Source: an uncultured Muribaculum sp. (lineage in GTDB: Bacteria; Bacteroidota; Bacteroidia; Bacteroidales; Muribaculaceae). From it: a DNA stretch of 64,000 nt. Under the pieces are notes generated by a model, which saw only the letters and a program-made list of their open reading frames with translations, had not been told where the DNA came from and made no database searches. The DNA lies in NCBI RefSeq assembly GCF_910583865.1, contig NZ_CAJTYX010000017.1, positions 1 to 64,000 on the forward strand, given 5' to 3'. The translations under genes and the position numbers were made by a program. Within the stretch, counting starts at the first letter, position 1; each line of letters begins with the position of its first letter. This document shows, piece by piece, positions 9,422-17,284 of this stretch.

Positions 9422-9806
9422 TAGTGGACTGGTAATTTTAGTCCTGTCGTTGACTCTATTACCTATTGTACCTGTTTTTTTAGCAGATAAAGATATCATT
9501 GTCATAGGGTTGGTAATGTCCGTGGCAATATTTGAAATTATTACATTTACTGGGTTCAAATATATAATAGACGGAACTAAGCTTACTGTAAGCATGCTTT
9601 ATGTGATGAAGGAGACGTATGATATTTGCGATATCGTGGAAGTGAAATCCACCAACACAATACTTGCATCGCCTGCAGCGTCTATGGATCGATTGGCTAT
9701 ATCGTTTAAGGATAGACGTTCTCCGTTGATCATATCGCCTAAGGATAAACGTGCGTTTGTTCAAGAACTGATATCAATAAATCCGAATATACGGACAAAT
9801 TTGTAG
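9393..9806 (+). CDS. membrane protein with bacterial PH-like domain
   Basis: A 137-aa protein. Two hydrophobic segments (about residues 12-30 and 36-55) precede a compact C-terminal domain containing the pattern ASPAASMDRLAISF...ISPKDKRAFVQEL...NPNI, which matches bacterial PH domains of the YokE/bPH_6 type as I know them. It starts inside the end of the 321-aa gene (29-bp overlap), so translation is probably coupled. ATG 9393 or 9396 may be used. The function is unknown; within the island it might serve as the membrane-bound immunity or export component, but that is a guess. Confidence 0.6.
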   Translation: MMKVYKSKIDSGLVILVLSLTLLPIVPVFLADKDIIVIGLVMSVAIFEIITFTGFKYIIDGTKLTVSMLYVMKETYDICDIVEVKSTNTILASPAASMDRLAISFKDRRSPLIISPKDKRAFVQELISINPNIRTNL

Positions 9807-9939
9807 GAATATGCCCCCTACCGTACGCCAATTGCAATACATGGAGTTTTGGGGAAAGGTATGATGCATCTGAGTACATTCGTATATTCATGTGTTGGGA
9901 TTAACAACTTAGGCGATTTTAATGGGACTGAATATCATC

Positions 9940-9999
9940 AAAAGATACAATTGCATGGACGCGGGCCGTCAGGCCCGCGTCCATGCAATTGTATCTTTT
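9940..9999. terminator. bidirectional terminator, perfect 28-bp stem
   Basis: Two perfectly complementary 28-nt arms (9940-9967 and 9972-9999) flank a GTCA loop. The arms begin AAAAGATAC and end GTATCTTTT, so each strand gives a U-rich tail. It lies between the convergent PH-domain gene and the alpha-galactosidase gene. A degenerate copy of its right part is in repeat copy A at 7157. Confidence 0.9.
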
Positions 10000-10095
10000 T
10001 TATTTGGTTCTTACAAGCGTCAGAGGGCTTCCAGCAGCAGCACGCGCGACGAGAAGTCGGTGGCGTCAGCCTTGTCGACGTTGTGGAACGCCGGC
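9951..10095. repeat. direct repeat copy B (native GH36 3' end and terminator)
   Basis: This is the 145-bp counterpart of 7157-7302, comprising the terminator region and the last codons of the intact alpha-galactosidase gene. It marks the right border of the AT-rich island. Its hairpin is perfect while copy A is degenerate, so this copy is under selection or is the more recent one. Confidence 0.9.
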
Positions 10096-12221
10096 ATCGG
10101 CAGTCCGTTTGACATGAGCGCGCGTCCCGTGAAGGTCTTGCCCTCGAAGGGTAGCGCCTTCTGGTCGATACGGTTCAGCTCGGTCACGCGGTAGGTCTTG
10201 TCGGGGTCGAGCCCGTCCATCGGCACTCGGTGGAGCTGCTCGGCTGCCATCGACTCTGTTTTCCACCAGAAGAATGCCGCGCGGTCCTTTTCGGGGGATA
10301 CGTACATGAGCGAAGCCACACCCTTCTTGTCGAACGGCGACTGCAGGCGGTAGAGGTCGCCGAGCTGCACTGTCGGGCGTATCGTCTTGTAGTCGGCGAT
10401 GGCGCGGCGTGTCTGCTCCTTCTCTGCGTCGCTCATGTCCTTGGGCTGCAGTTCCATGCCCAGGCGTCCGGCCATGGCCACGTCAGTGCGGTATTTCAGC
10501 GACGTGCGGCGTCCCGTCTGATGGTTGGGCGCGGCGCTGATATGGCTGCCCATGCCTATCGCCGGGAAGAAATAGCTCGTGCCCCACTGGATGTAGACGC
10601 GTTGCAGCGCGTCGGTGTTGTCGCTCGTCCAGTACTCGTCAAACCAGGGGAGGTAGCCGTAGTTCACACGTCCGCCGCCTGAGGAGCAAGCCTGGATCAC
10701 CACGTCGGGATGCTTCTCGCGTATGCGGTCGAGGGCCTTCGTGAGTCCGCGCCAGTATTCTATGTTGTTGTGGCCCTGTTTTGAGGCCGGGAGATACTGC
10801 GAGCCATGTACGGCCATGGCGTTGTTGGCGTCCCACTTGATGTAGGCTATCTCGGGATATTTGGTAAGGAGCGTGTCGACTATAGTGAATACGATATCCT
10901 GGCATTTCGGATTGGCGAGGTCGAGGGCCACCTGTGCGTCGCCTCGACCGCGCACGTTCGGACGGTTGGAGGCCTTTATGATATATTCCGGATGCTTCTC
11001 ATATAGCTCGCTCTTTTCGTCGAGCATCTCAGGCTCGATCCATATGCCGAACTTCACACCTGCCTTCTTGGCGGCATCGGTCAGCCCTTTGATGCCGTTG
11101 GGAAGTTTCGTGGTGTTGACCACCCAGTCGCCGAGACCCTGCGAACGATGGTCGCGCGGATACTTGTCGCCGAACCATCCGTCGTCCATCACGAACAGCT
11201 CGCCGCCAAGCGACGCTATGTCCTCCATCATCTGCACCATCTCATTCTCCTTGACGTCGAAGTAGACGCCCTCCCACGAGTTGAGCAGCACGTCGCGAAG
11301 CTTGTCGCCGTGGGCCAGCTTGTTGGCTCGTCCCCAGCGGTGGAAGTTGCGGCTCGCCTGCCCCAGGCCCTTGTCGCTGTAGGTGACGGCAAGCGTCGGG
11401 GTGGTGAACGTCTCACCCTTCTCCAGCTTATAGGGCGAATTCTCCTCGTTTATGCCTGCGAAAAAGTGGATCCAGTTGCTGTTGTCGTTGAGCGTGCGCA
11501 ACTTGAAGCTGCCGGGGTAGCAGAGCGCCGCTCCTATCACGCGTCCCGACTTCTCCTTCGGCTTGCCGTCGAGCGAGAACATCATCTCTCCGTGGGCGGC
11601 ATGGTTGGGGCGAAGTGCGTCGCGCGACTTCACCACTTTCAGTCCGTGGGGCACGGGCATCTCTTCGAGCCATCCCTCCTTGGCCCACTCGCCGAAGAGG
11701 TTGCTGCTCCACACGTCGCCATAGGGGAGGGCGATGTAGCCCGAGGCATACTGGGTGAGGTCGACCGTGCCCTTTTCGCCGTGGTAGATTTCGCTCCACA
11801 TCTCGATGATGTCATCGTCGGGATATGTGCGGTAGTTGAGGCGCACGTAGAAGGGATAGTATTTGTCCTTGAGATTGATCGAGGTGGTGTTGCCGTCGTG
11901 TTCCACGCCGTCGACCACGAGGTCGAGCGTCATGTTGCCGTCGGTGTGCACCGCAGCTACTGCTGTCTCGCGCCGGGTATTCATGCCGTATGGGGCATAT
12001 GCGTTGACCGACGGAGAGGAAGATGAGAGCATCGACTTGATGTCGGCGTCGGTAAGCTTGTCTCCGTAATGGTAGAAACGGAGTTCTTTGCCTTTGTCGG
12101 CTTTAAGCACAAGCGACGTGGCAGGTGTCGACACATGCACGGTCTCGGCTGTTGCATTGATGATGCCGATGGCCGGAAGTGCCAGAAGAGAGGCGAATGC
12201 CATGGTCGGTTTAAAGGTCAT
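10020..12221 (-). CDS. alpha-galactosidase, GH36 family
   Basis: A 733-aa exported glycosidase expected to remove terminal alpha-galactose from oligosaccharides such as raffinose or melibiose. An N-terminal signal peptide ends near INATA. A beta-sandwich domain covers roughly the first 290 residues, followed by a TIM barrel. The nucleophile is Asp464 in YIKWDANN and the likely acid/base is Asp534 in WTSDNTD; the CSSGGGR motif between them is intact. The last 24 codons are duplicated at 7227-7302, where an island has inserted downstream. The gene is monocistronic, with a -7 element at 12303-12310. Confidence 0.92.
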   Translation of the reverse strand: MTFKPTMAFASLLALPAIGIINATAETVHVSTPATSLVLKADKGKELRFYHYGDKLTDADIKSMLSSSSPSVNAYAPYGMNTRRETAVAAVHTDGNMTLDLVVDGVEHDGNTTSINLKDKYYPFYVRLNYRTYPDDDIIEMWSEIYHGEKGTVDLTQYASGYIALPYGDVWSSNLFGEWAKEGWLEEMPVPHGLKVVKSRDALRPNHAAHGEMMFSLDGKPKEKSGRVIGAALCYPGSFKLRTLNDNSNWIHFFAGINEENSPYKLEKGETFTTPTLAVTYSDKGLGQASRNFHRWGRANKLAHGDKLRDVLLNSWEGVYFDVKENEMVQMMEDIASLGGELFVMDDGWFGDKYPRDHRSQGLGDWVVNTTKLPNGIKGLTDAAKKAGVKFGIWIEPEMLDEKSELYEKHPEYIIKASNRPNVRGRGDAQVALDLANPKCQDIVFTIVDTLLTKYPEIAYIKWDANNAMAVHGSQYLPASKQGHNNIEYWRGLTKALDRIREKHPDVVIQACSSGGGRVNYGYLPWFDEYWTSDNTDALQRVYIQWGTSYFFPAIGMGSHISAAPNHQTGRRTSLKYRTDVAMAGRLGMELQPKDMSDAEKEQTRRAIADYKTIRPTVQLGDLYRLQSPFDKKGVASLMYVSPEKDRAAFFWWKTESMAAEQLHRVPMDGLDPDKTYRVTELNRIDQKALPFEGKTFTGRALMSNGLPMPAFHNVDKADATDFSSRVLLLEAL

Positions 12222-12302
12222 AAATTTATTGTTTTAAGGTTATATGTTGCGGAAAGTCTGTGTAATTTACGTGTTAAATTTCGTAATGAAAATCCAACGT
12301 AG

Positions 12303-12310
12303 CAAAATTA
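12303..12310 (-). promoter_or_regulatory. -7 element for the alpha-galactosidase gene
   Basis: On the minus strand this reads TAATTTTG, fitting TAnnTTTG, about 80 bp before the start codon at 12221. Confidence 0.5.
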
Positions 12311-12425
12311 GACATTATTTTTTTGTTTCGCAAGTGGTTTCGTTGCGTTTTCATATCGTTGTTATGCTGTTTTCATTTTGAAATTCAGGAAAGAGGCATA
12401 CTTCAGGGGGCGGCATAATGTCATA

Positions 12426-12457
12426 TTTGCACGTCAGCCGGTAGTTTGCTAAATTTG
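12426..12457 (+). promoter_or_regulatory. promoter for the DUF4924 gene
   Basis: TTTG (12426-12429), 20 bp, then TAAATTTG (12450-12457): a complete Bacteroidetes-type promoter, about 48 bp before the ATG at 12506. Confidence 0.7.
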
Positions 12458-12505
12458 TTTTTGAATTGTTATACATAGAAAGTACACCGGAAAACAATTG
12501 AAGAT

Positions 12506-13060
12506 ATGTACACAGCATCCCAGAAACGTAAGGAGAACATTGCGGAATACCTGCTGTATATGTGGCAGATCGAGGATCTTATACGTGCCAACGGATTCGA
12601 TATCGACAAGATACGCGCCTCCATCATAGACCGGTACGATCTCCCTCCCGAGAAAAAGAAGGAACTTGAGGAATGGTATGAATCGCTCATCGACATGATG
12701 CGCCGTGAGGGAGTAGAGAAGAACGGTCATCTACAGCTCAACAAGAACACTATAATCCAACTCGACGACCTTCATCGTCAGCTAATGGCCGATCCGAAGT
12801 TTGTCGACTACCAGGCGGAATTCTACAAGACGCTGCCTTATATCGTGGAGCTGCGTGCCCGTCAGGGCGACAACAAGCTCGGTGAGATCGAGACATGTTT
12901 CGCCGCTCTCTACGGCACATTGCTTATGCGCATTCAAGGCAAGGAGATTTCGCCGGAGACATCCGCCGCCATATCGCAGATCACCCGTTTCATCTCGCTC
13001 CTTGCCCGAGACTTCCGACTCGACCAGGAGGACAAGCTCTTCGACACTCCGACCCGGTAA
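12506..13060 (+). CDS. DUF4924 family protein
   Basis: A 184-aa, mostly helical, charged cytosolic protein without a signal peptide. The opening MYTASQKRKENIAEYLLYMWQ and the overall length match the Bacteroidetes-specific DUF4924 family as I know it. Its function is not established. It is transcribed alone from the promoter at 12426-12457 and converges on coaE across a strong bidirectional terminator. Confidence 0.75.
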   Translation: MYTASQKRKENIAEYLLYMWQIEDLIRANGFDIDKIRASIIDRYDLPPEKKKELEEWYESLIDMMRREGVEKNGHLQLNKNTIIQLDDLHRQLMADPKFVDYQAEFYKTLPYIVELRARQGDNKLGEIETCFAALYGTLLMRIQGKEISPETSAAISQITRFISLLARDFRLDQEDKLFDTPTR

Positions 13061-13145
13061 CGCCCGTTGGCTTGCATTAGATGCAGACTTCGTAAGCCAT
13101 CCATGACACCCTCAAAACGGTGCTGTGCCAAAATCGTCAGATGCG

Positions 13146-13190
13146 GTCAGACCGGTCCGACCCGTCTGACGAGTCCGACCTGTCTGACGA
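13146..13190. repeat. 9-nt-period tandem repeat, five units
   Basis: Five successive 9-nt units follow the pattern GTCNGACNN (GTCAGACCG, GTCCGACCC, GTCTGACGA, GTCCGACCT, GTCTGACGA). A related, longer array is at 19584-19682. It lies between convergent genes and does not belong to a real reading frame. Confidence 0.85.
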
Positions 13191-13223
13191 AACTGGTTCG
13201 CCTTAATAACTCATGCTTTTCAT

Positions 13224-13272
13224 ATAATCACAAGGCAGGCGGTTGCCTCGCAACCGCCTGCCTTGTGATTAT
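13224..13272. terminator. bidirectional terminator, perfect 23-bp stem
   Basis: Perfect 23-nt inverted arms with a CTC loop (ATAATCACAAGG... and its complement). It sits between the convergent DUF4924 and coaE genes, so it probably terminates both. Confidence 0.8.
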
Positions 13273-13301
13273 CGTGTGTACTGTGCGTGGCACTTCAGCC
13301 G

Positions 13302-13871
13302 TCAGAGTAGTGCGAGGACCTGAGGAAGCAACGGTTGCACGCCGTCATTGACGAGCATTTCCACGCATTGATGCCTTTCGGGATGGGCGTTGCGGCGCTG
13401 GGCCTCTATGCGCGCCTTCACCTGGCCGGCGTTCATGGCGTTGCGGCGCATAACCCTCTTTATCCGGAGCTCTTCCGGCGCGGTCACCTCCCACACGTCG
13501 GTGGCTACTTTGTCGAGTCCGCTCTCATAGAGCAATGCCGTTTCCATCCATACTCTCTCAGCGCCTGTATTCGCGGCCCAATCGATGAAATCGGCACGCA
13601 CGGCCCCATGGACGATGCTGTTGAGGCGCTCAAGCAGCTCGGCATCGGCAAATACTTTTTCAGCGAGATGCTTACGGTCGATGTGGCCGTCGGCGGTTAT
13701 GGCCTCCGCGCATATCTGTGAGGATATGGCCTGCTTGATTTCATCGTCGGCATCCATGAGTTTCTTTGCTCTTGAGTCGCAGTCATAGACCGGATGTCCG
13801 AGTGTGCGTAACATTTCGGAGACGACAGACTTTCCGCTGCCGATACCTCCTGTGATAGCGGTAATCTTCAT
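13302..13871 (-). CDS. coaE: dephospho-CoA kinase
   Basis: A 189-aa cytosolic enzyme that phosphorylates dephospho-CoA in the last step of coenzyme A synthesis. The P-loop GGIGSGKS is at residues 8-15, followed by VYDCDSRAK and the LLYESGLDK region typical of CoaE. The length is normal. It is the last gene of the same-strand series nusB-yajC-ybbR-coaE, an order common in Bacteroidetes, but a 159-bp gap with a hairpin separates it from ybbR, so it may have its own transcript. Confidence 0.93.
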   Translation of the reverse strand: MKITAITGGIGSGKSVVSEMLRTLGHPVYDCDSRAKKLMDADDEIKQAISSQICAEAITADGHIDRKHLAEKVFADAELLERLNSIVHGAVRADFIDWAANTGAERVWMETALLYESGLDKVATDVWEVTAPEELRIKRVMRRNAMNAGQVKARIEAQRRNAHPERHQCVEMLVNDGVQPLLPQVLALL

Positions 13872-13995
13872 AGCTTCATGGCTTTTAATGGGTTAGTTCT
13901 TGTAATGATGTTAGATTATTGTTGATAGTGTAGATGTGTATTATGATTGTCGTTTCTGCCGGTTTTCATGGTAATCGGCTTCATCCATATTGTAG

Positions 13996-14016
13996 GGATG
14001 CTCCCCCGGAGCATCC
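13996..14016. terminator. hairpin after the ybbR gene
   Basis: GGATGCTCC and GGAGCATCC (9-bp stem, CCC loop) lie 15 bp beyond the ybbR stop. No U-run follows, so termination is uncertain. The flanking GTAGGG...CCCCCGG wording resembles the larger inverted repeat at 38759-38840. Confidence 0.35.
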
Positions 14017-14030
14017 GTGGGTTGTGGCGG

Positions 14031-15026
14031 TCACGGACGCCGTTGCTCCACGATATACTCCACGCTGTCGGGAGTGATGGTCACGTCGCGGTAGAGTTCA
14101 GGCATCAGCGACATCGCCACGGGTATCTTTGAGGTCGGGGACGCAAGTGCGTCGGCGAAGTCCACGTAGGCTTTTATGTCGTAAGGCTCGGTGTTGTAGG
14201 CGCTCATCGGCACCAGGTAGCTCACCTCTATCTGCGACGGGAATGTCAGAAGTCCGTAGCCTGCGGGCATGTTTTTCACGACTATCGGCGCCATCTGGCT
14301 GCGTGCTATCAGCGGTTCCACGGGAATGGTCACGATCACGTTGTCGGGCACGATGCGTACACCGTCGATCGGTTTGATGTTGACCATTACGGAAGTGGTG
14401 TCGGAGAGTTTCGAGCGGATGATAGGAAGCGTTTCCACCGAGTTGATGGAATGTGGCAGGTCGGTCACGGAGTACAGCGTCACGGAGTCAGTGTTGAGCG
14501 ACAGAGGCCCGTTGACAATGTTGCCGAGAGCCGGACGAACATCTGCGTTGACGTGCACGGCCACGCGCCGTCCGGGGTTGGTAGTGTATATGAGCTTGAG
14601 CGAGTCGGGGGCCACGGTGACAATCTGGGATGATGTCCCGAAATAATCGCGCAGGCGTGCCCCGAGATCCTGGCGTCCCATCAGAAATCTGTTATCGTTG
14701 CTCTTGCCGGCATATTCCCTCCACTCGATTTTCATTACTTTCGAGTTGTTGAAACGGTAGCGCATGAGTATCGATCCCTTGTCGCGCACGCTCGCCTTTA
14801 TCACCGGAGGCACTTCGGTGATGAACGTCACGCTGTCGGGAACGTTGACTATGGTTATCGGCACATCGATATCTTCCTGCGACTCGTTGTTGAGGGTGAG
14901 CAGCAGCCAGAAAACATAGGATATCACCAGGAATAAAAGAAACAGACCCACTTCGCGACCACGTGCTGACGTGGCTGCGAGGTGGATTCTGTCTGTTATT
15001 TTCCGGAACTGCTCCTTTAGTGCCAT
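14031..15026 (-). CDS. YbbR-like domain protein
   Basis: A 331-aa membrane-anchored protein. A single transmembrane helix at about residues 26-45 (EVGLFLLFLVISYVFWLLLTL) follows a short cytosolic N-terminus. The rest is extracytoplasmic, with repeated beta-rich YbbR-type segments (for example VPITIVNVPDSVTF and VTIPVEPLIARSQMAPIVVKN). In Firmicutes YbbR/CdaR regulates diadenylate cyclase; whether this holds in Bacteroidetes is not shown. It lies 55 bp after yajC on the same strand and before coaE. Confidence 0.8.
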   Translation of the reverse strand: MALKEQFRKITDRIHLAATSARGREVGLFLLFLVISYVFWLLLTLNNESQEDIDVPITIVNVPDSVTFITEVPPVIKASVRDKGSILMRYRFNNSKVMKIEWREYAGKSNDNRFLMGRQDLGARLRDYFGTSSQIVTVAPDSLKLIYTTNPGRRVAVHVNADVRPALGNIVNGPLSLNTDSVTLYSVTDLPHSINSVETLPIIRSKLSDTTSVMVNIKPIDGVRIVPDNVIVTIPVEPLIARSQMAPIVVKNMPAGYGLLTFPSQIEVSYLVPMSAYNTEPYDIKAYVDFADALASPTSKIPVAMSLMPELYRDVTITPDSVEYIVEQRRP

Positions 15027-15081
15027 TGTTGCCGGTAATAAAGTTGTGGTCAGGAGGAGATGCCCCCATCCCTCTGTATGT

Positions 15082-15429
15082 TTATTTCTGTGCCGGTCCT
15101 TCTACCTGCTTGGATGCCTCTCCGGCTTCCTGCGCCGAAGGATATACGGAGTTCTTGTCGATGGTGATGCGCACTCCGTCGGAAATCTCCACGTCGAAGG
15201 TGGTGGTGCCTACGTTGCGGATTTTGCCGTAGATGCCGCCGGCGGTGATGACCTTGTCGCCTTTGGTGAGGGCTTCACGGAATTTCTTTATTTCTTTCTG
15301 TTTTTTCTGCTGAGGGCGTATCATGAAGAAATAGAACACCGCGAAGAGTATGACGATGAGTCCGATATTCATGATGCCGCCATTGCCGCCGGCACTGCCG
15401 GCCTGAAGGGCTACGAGACTGTAAAGCAT
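15082..15429 (-). CDS. yajC: preprotein translocase subunit YajC
   Basis: A 115-aa membrane protein of the SecDF-YajC accessory complex. It has one transmembrane segment (IGLIVILFAVFYFFMIRPQQKKQKE), then the basic stretch and the KGDKVITAGGIYGKI core that define the family. A -7 element (TATATTTG on the minus strand, 15473-15480) lies about 45 bp upstream. It sits between nusB and ybbR on the same strand. Confidence 0.93.
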   Translation of the reverse strand: MLYSLVALQAGSAGGNGGIMNIGLIVILFAVFYFFMIRPQQKKQKEIKKFREALTKGDKVITAGGIYGKIRNVGTTTFDVEISDGVRITIDKNSVYPSAQEAGEASKQVEGPAQK

Positions 15430-15472
15430 GGTTATAAAATGAATGTGTTAAATATTTATAGTTTCGTATTTG

Positions 15473-15480
15473 CAAATATA
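15473..15480 (-). promoter_or_regulatory. -7 element for yajC
   Basis: On the minus strand this reads TATATTTG (TAnnTTTG), 44 bp before the yajC start codon, suggesting that yajC-ybbR can be transcribed independently of nusB. Confidence 0.5.
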
Positions 15481-15597
15481 CGAAGAATATTTGACGAAAA
15501 AAATAGCAAATGTCTATCGGCAGCCCGGTTCGCGTTGGCGAAGCCAATTTTTTCGTCAGATATATGGATAAGCCGTGTGTAAAAGCAAATTTTGATT

Positions 15598-17049
15598 CTA
15601 CTCTTTGATCAGCGTGCCTTCGCTTTTGAGCTGGTTGATGATACCGTATAGCATGCCGGTGACGAACTGTCCGCTTTTCGGTGTCGAATAGTAGTTGGCT
15701 ATCTCCGTAAACTCGTTGACGGTGACCACTGTAGGCACGGATGGGAAGTTGAGGAGTTCGGCTATGGCCGTTTCAAGGATCACGATGTCCATGAATGCCA
15801 GACGCTCAGGCTCCCAGCTGCTCCCTTCAAGGCGTGAGTCGATCAGCGCGCGATATTCTTCCTGATGGGCCACGGTGGTGTCGAAAAGCTTCGGGCCGAA
15901 GCGCTCGTCCTCAATGTCTTTGTATTTCGGCGACAGCCTCAGCTCCTCAAGGTTTTCCCCGCTCTCTCCGCAGTGGGCGAAACGGCGGATGGTCTTGAGC
16001 ACGAACGACCCCATGATGGCCAGGTCGTCGTTCCAATAGACGGATTGTGTCTCCATGGCTTCGGCAAGCTCGTCGCTGTCGGCGATCACGTTCTTGAACA
16101 GCGCATACCACACCTCGCAGTCCTTTGCAAGGTCGCTCACCGGATCGGCCATGTATTCCTTATATATGTCCGAAGCCGTAATCTTGTCGAGCAGACGGCG
16201 CAGTGTCACAGGGTCGTCGTTCCAGCTTATCGGGGTCTCGGTGAGGTAAGCCTTCATGTCGGCGTTCTCCTCCAGGGCGCGGATAAACGAGTTTTCCACG
16301 AACTTCATGTTGGGGTTGAGGTCGTCGTGGGTAGGCAGATACTTGTGCCGGGCCTCGTCGAGCTGCAGTTCGCGTGCGCGGGTCAGGTCGATCATCAGCT
16401 GCAGCAGCGCATGGTAAAGCTCATAGGCCTTGTCGAGCGAGGCTCCGAGCGCCTTGCGGGCTTCGGCCAGGGAGCTGCGCACGTCGGCGAAGTCATCGAG
16501 GGTGGCGTCAAACAGGCTCAGTGCCTCGTTGTAGCCGTTGAGGGTGAAGTCGGGGTCGGCGTGTATGAGGGTGTCTATACCCTTGTCGCGGAGTATCACC
16601 GTGCGCATCAGGTTCTTCCACAGACGTGCCTCGTCATCGATCTCCATAGGTGTGCGCTTGCGCATGTATTCCTTGAATATGGCCGATTCACGCAGGGCGC
16701 CACCTACCGAGCCTCTGAGCGGGGCAAGAGCCTCGATCCACGAGCGGTGGGCGGTGGCAAGTGTGCGCAGTTCGTCATTGGCGGCCAGGGCGGCTGCGAT
16801 GCGCGTGTATTTTTGGCCGGAGGCCTGGCGTTCGGGAGCGGACACGCGCACGTTGTCGTCGGTGAATGCCACCCTGTATCCCGAATTGTCGAGCAGAAGC
16901 AGCAGGAGTTCGTTGTATAGCGAGTGGGCGAAGCGCTTGTCGCGTGAGGGAGCGTCGGGAAGGCCGATGATGTCAAACCGGCTGCGTGTGAGAAGGTAGG
17001 AGTAAAGTATCTGCACCACCTTCATTCTGATGAGTATTCTGTTGATCAT
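15598..17049 (-). CDS. nusB: transcription antitermination factor NusB, extended form
   Basis: A 483-aa protein whose C-terminal ~120 residues carry the NusB fold: WEPERLAFMDIVILETAIAELLNFPSVPTVVTVNEFTEIANYYSTPKSGQFVTGMLYGI is the diagnostic region. NusB with NusE binds boxA RNA in rRNA antitermination. Typical NusB proteins are about 140 aa and Bacteroidetes ones about 300 aa; this one is longer still, with a largely helical N-terminal part of about 340 residues. The N-terminus (MINRILIRMKVVQILYSYL) resembles the first NusB helix, so the domain may be split by the insertion. First gene of the nusB-yajC-ybbR-coaE series. Confidence 0.85.
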   Translation of the reverse strand: MINRILIRMKVVQILYSYLLTRSRFDIIGLPDAPSRDKRFAHSLYNELLLLLLDNSGYRVAFTDDNVRVSAPERQASGQKYTRIAAALAANDELRTLATAHRSWIEALAPLRGSVGGALRESAIFKEYMRKRTPMEIDDEARLWKNLMRTVILRDKGIDTLIHADPDFTLNGYNEALSLFDATLDDFADVRSSLAEARKALGASLDKAYELYHALLQLMIDLTRARELQLDEARHKYLPTHDDLNPNMKFVENSFIRALEENADMKAYLTETPISWNDDPVTLRRLLDKITASDIYKEYMADPVSDLAKDCEVWYALFKNVIADSDELAEAMETQSVYWNDDLAIMGSFVLKTIRRFAHCGESGENLEELRLSPKYKDIEDERFGPKLFDTTVAHQEEYRALIDSRLEGSSWEPERLAFMDIVILETAIAELLNFPSVPTVVTVNEFTEIANYYSTPKSGQFVTGMLYGIINQLKSEGTLIKE

Positions 17050-17114
17050 GACTCGCTGTTTTTGAACTCTTTCAATTTCCTTTATTTCTGAACTCTTTCA
17101 ATTTTTTTCGGCTG

Positions 17115-17122
17115 CAAAGTTA
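17115..17122 (-). promoter_or_regulatory. -7 element for nusB
   Basis: TAACTTTG on the minus strand, 66 bp before the nusB start. The leader contains two copies of TGAACTCTTTCAATTT (17063-17078 and 17089-17104), which may mark a regulatory or repeat-expansion site. Confidence 0.5.
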
Positions 17123-17212
17123 CGAAACATTCTCCAATCCCTCCACCTTTCTCCCCCGAAATGTTTGCCCCTCGTCCGTATCCGCCCCTCCGCGCATGTT
17201 GTAAATCATAAA

Positions 17213-17253
17213 AACTTTGTAACCGCCGTAACTGTTACGGCGGTTACAAAGTT
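17213..17253. terminator. terminator hairpin after the DUF418 gene
   Basis: Perfect 19-nt arms (AACTTTGTAACCGCCGTAA and complement) with a CTG loop lie 32 bp beyond the DUF418 stop codon, between it and nusB on the same strand. The U-run on the minus strand is short (TTTTT after the arm). Confidence 0.7.
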
Positions 17254-17284
17254 GATCAGTAGTATCGGAGTTATCAAAATAAAA

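Noticed and set aside
9849..10194. Two frames of about 90 aa on the plus strand
   Set aside because: They run through the terminator hairpin and antisense to the alpha-galactosidase gene.
11148..12026. 292-aa plus-strand frame
   Set aside because: Antisense of the GH36 gene, created by its GC-rich third codon positions.
13146..13190. CRISPR-like array
   Set aside because: Units are 9 nt and contiguous without spacers, and no cas gene is present.
15865..16920. 351-aa plus-strand frame
   Set aside because: Antisense of nusB, with no start signal or family.
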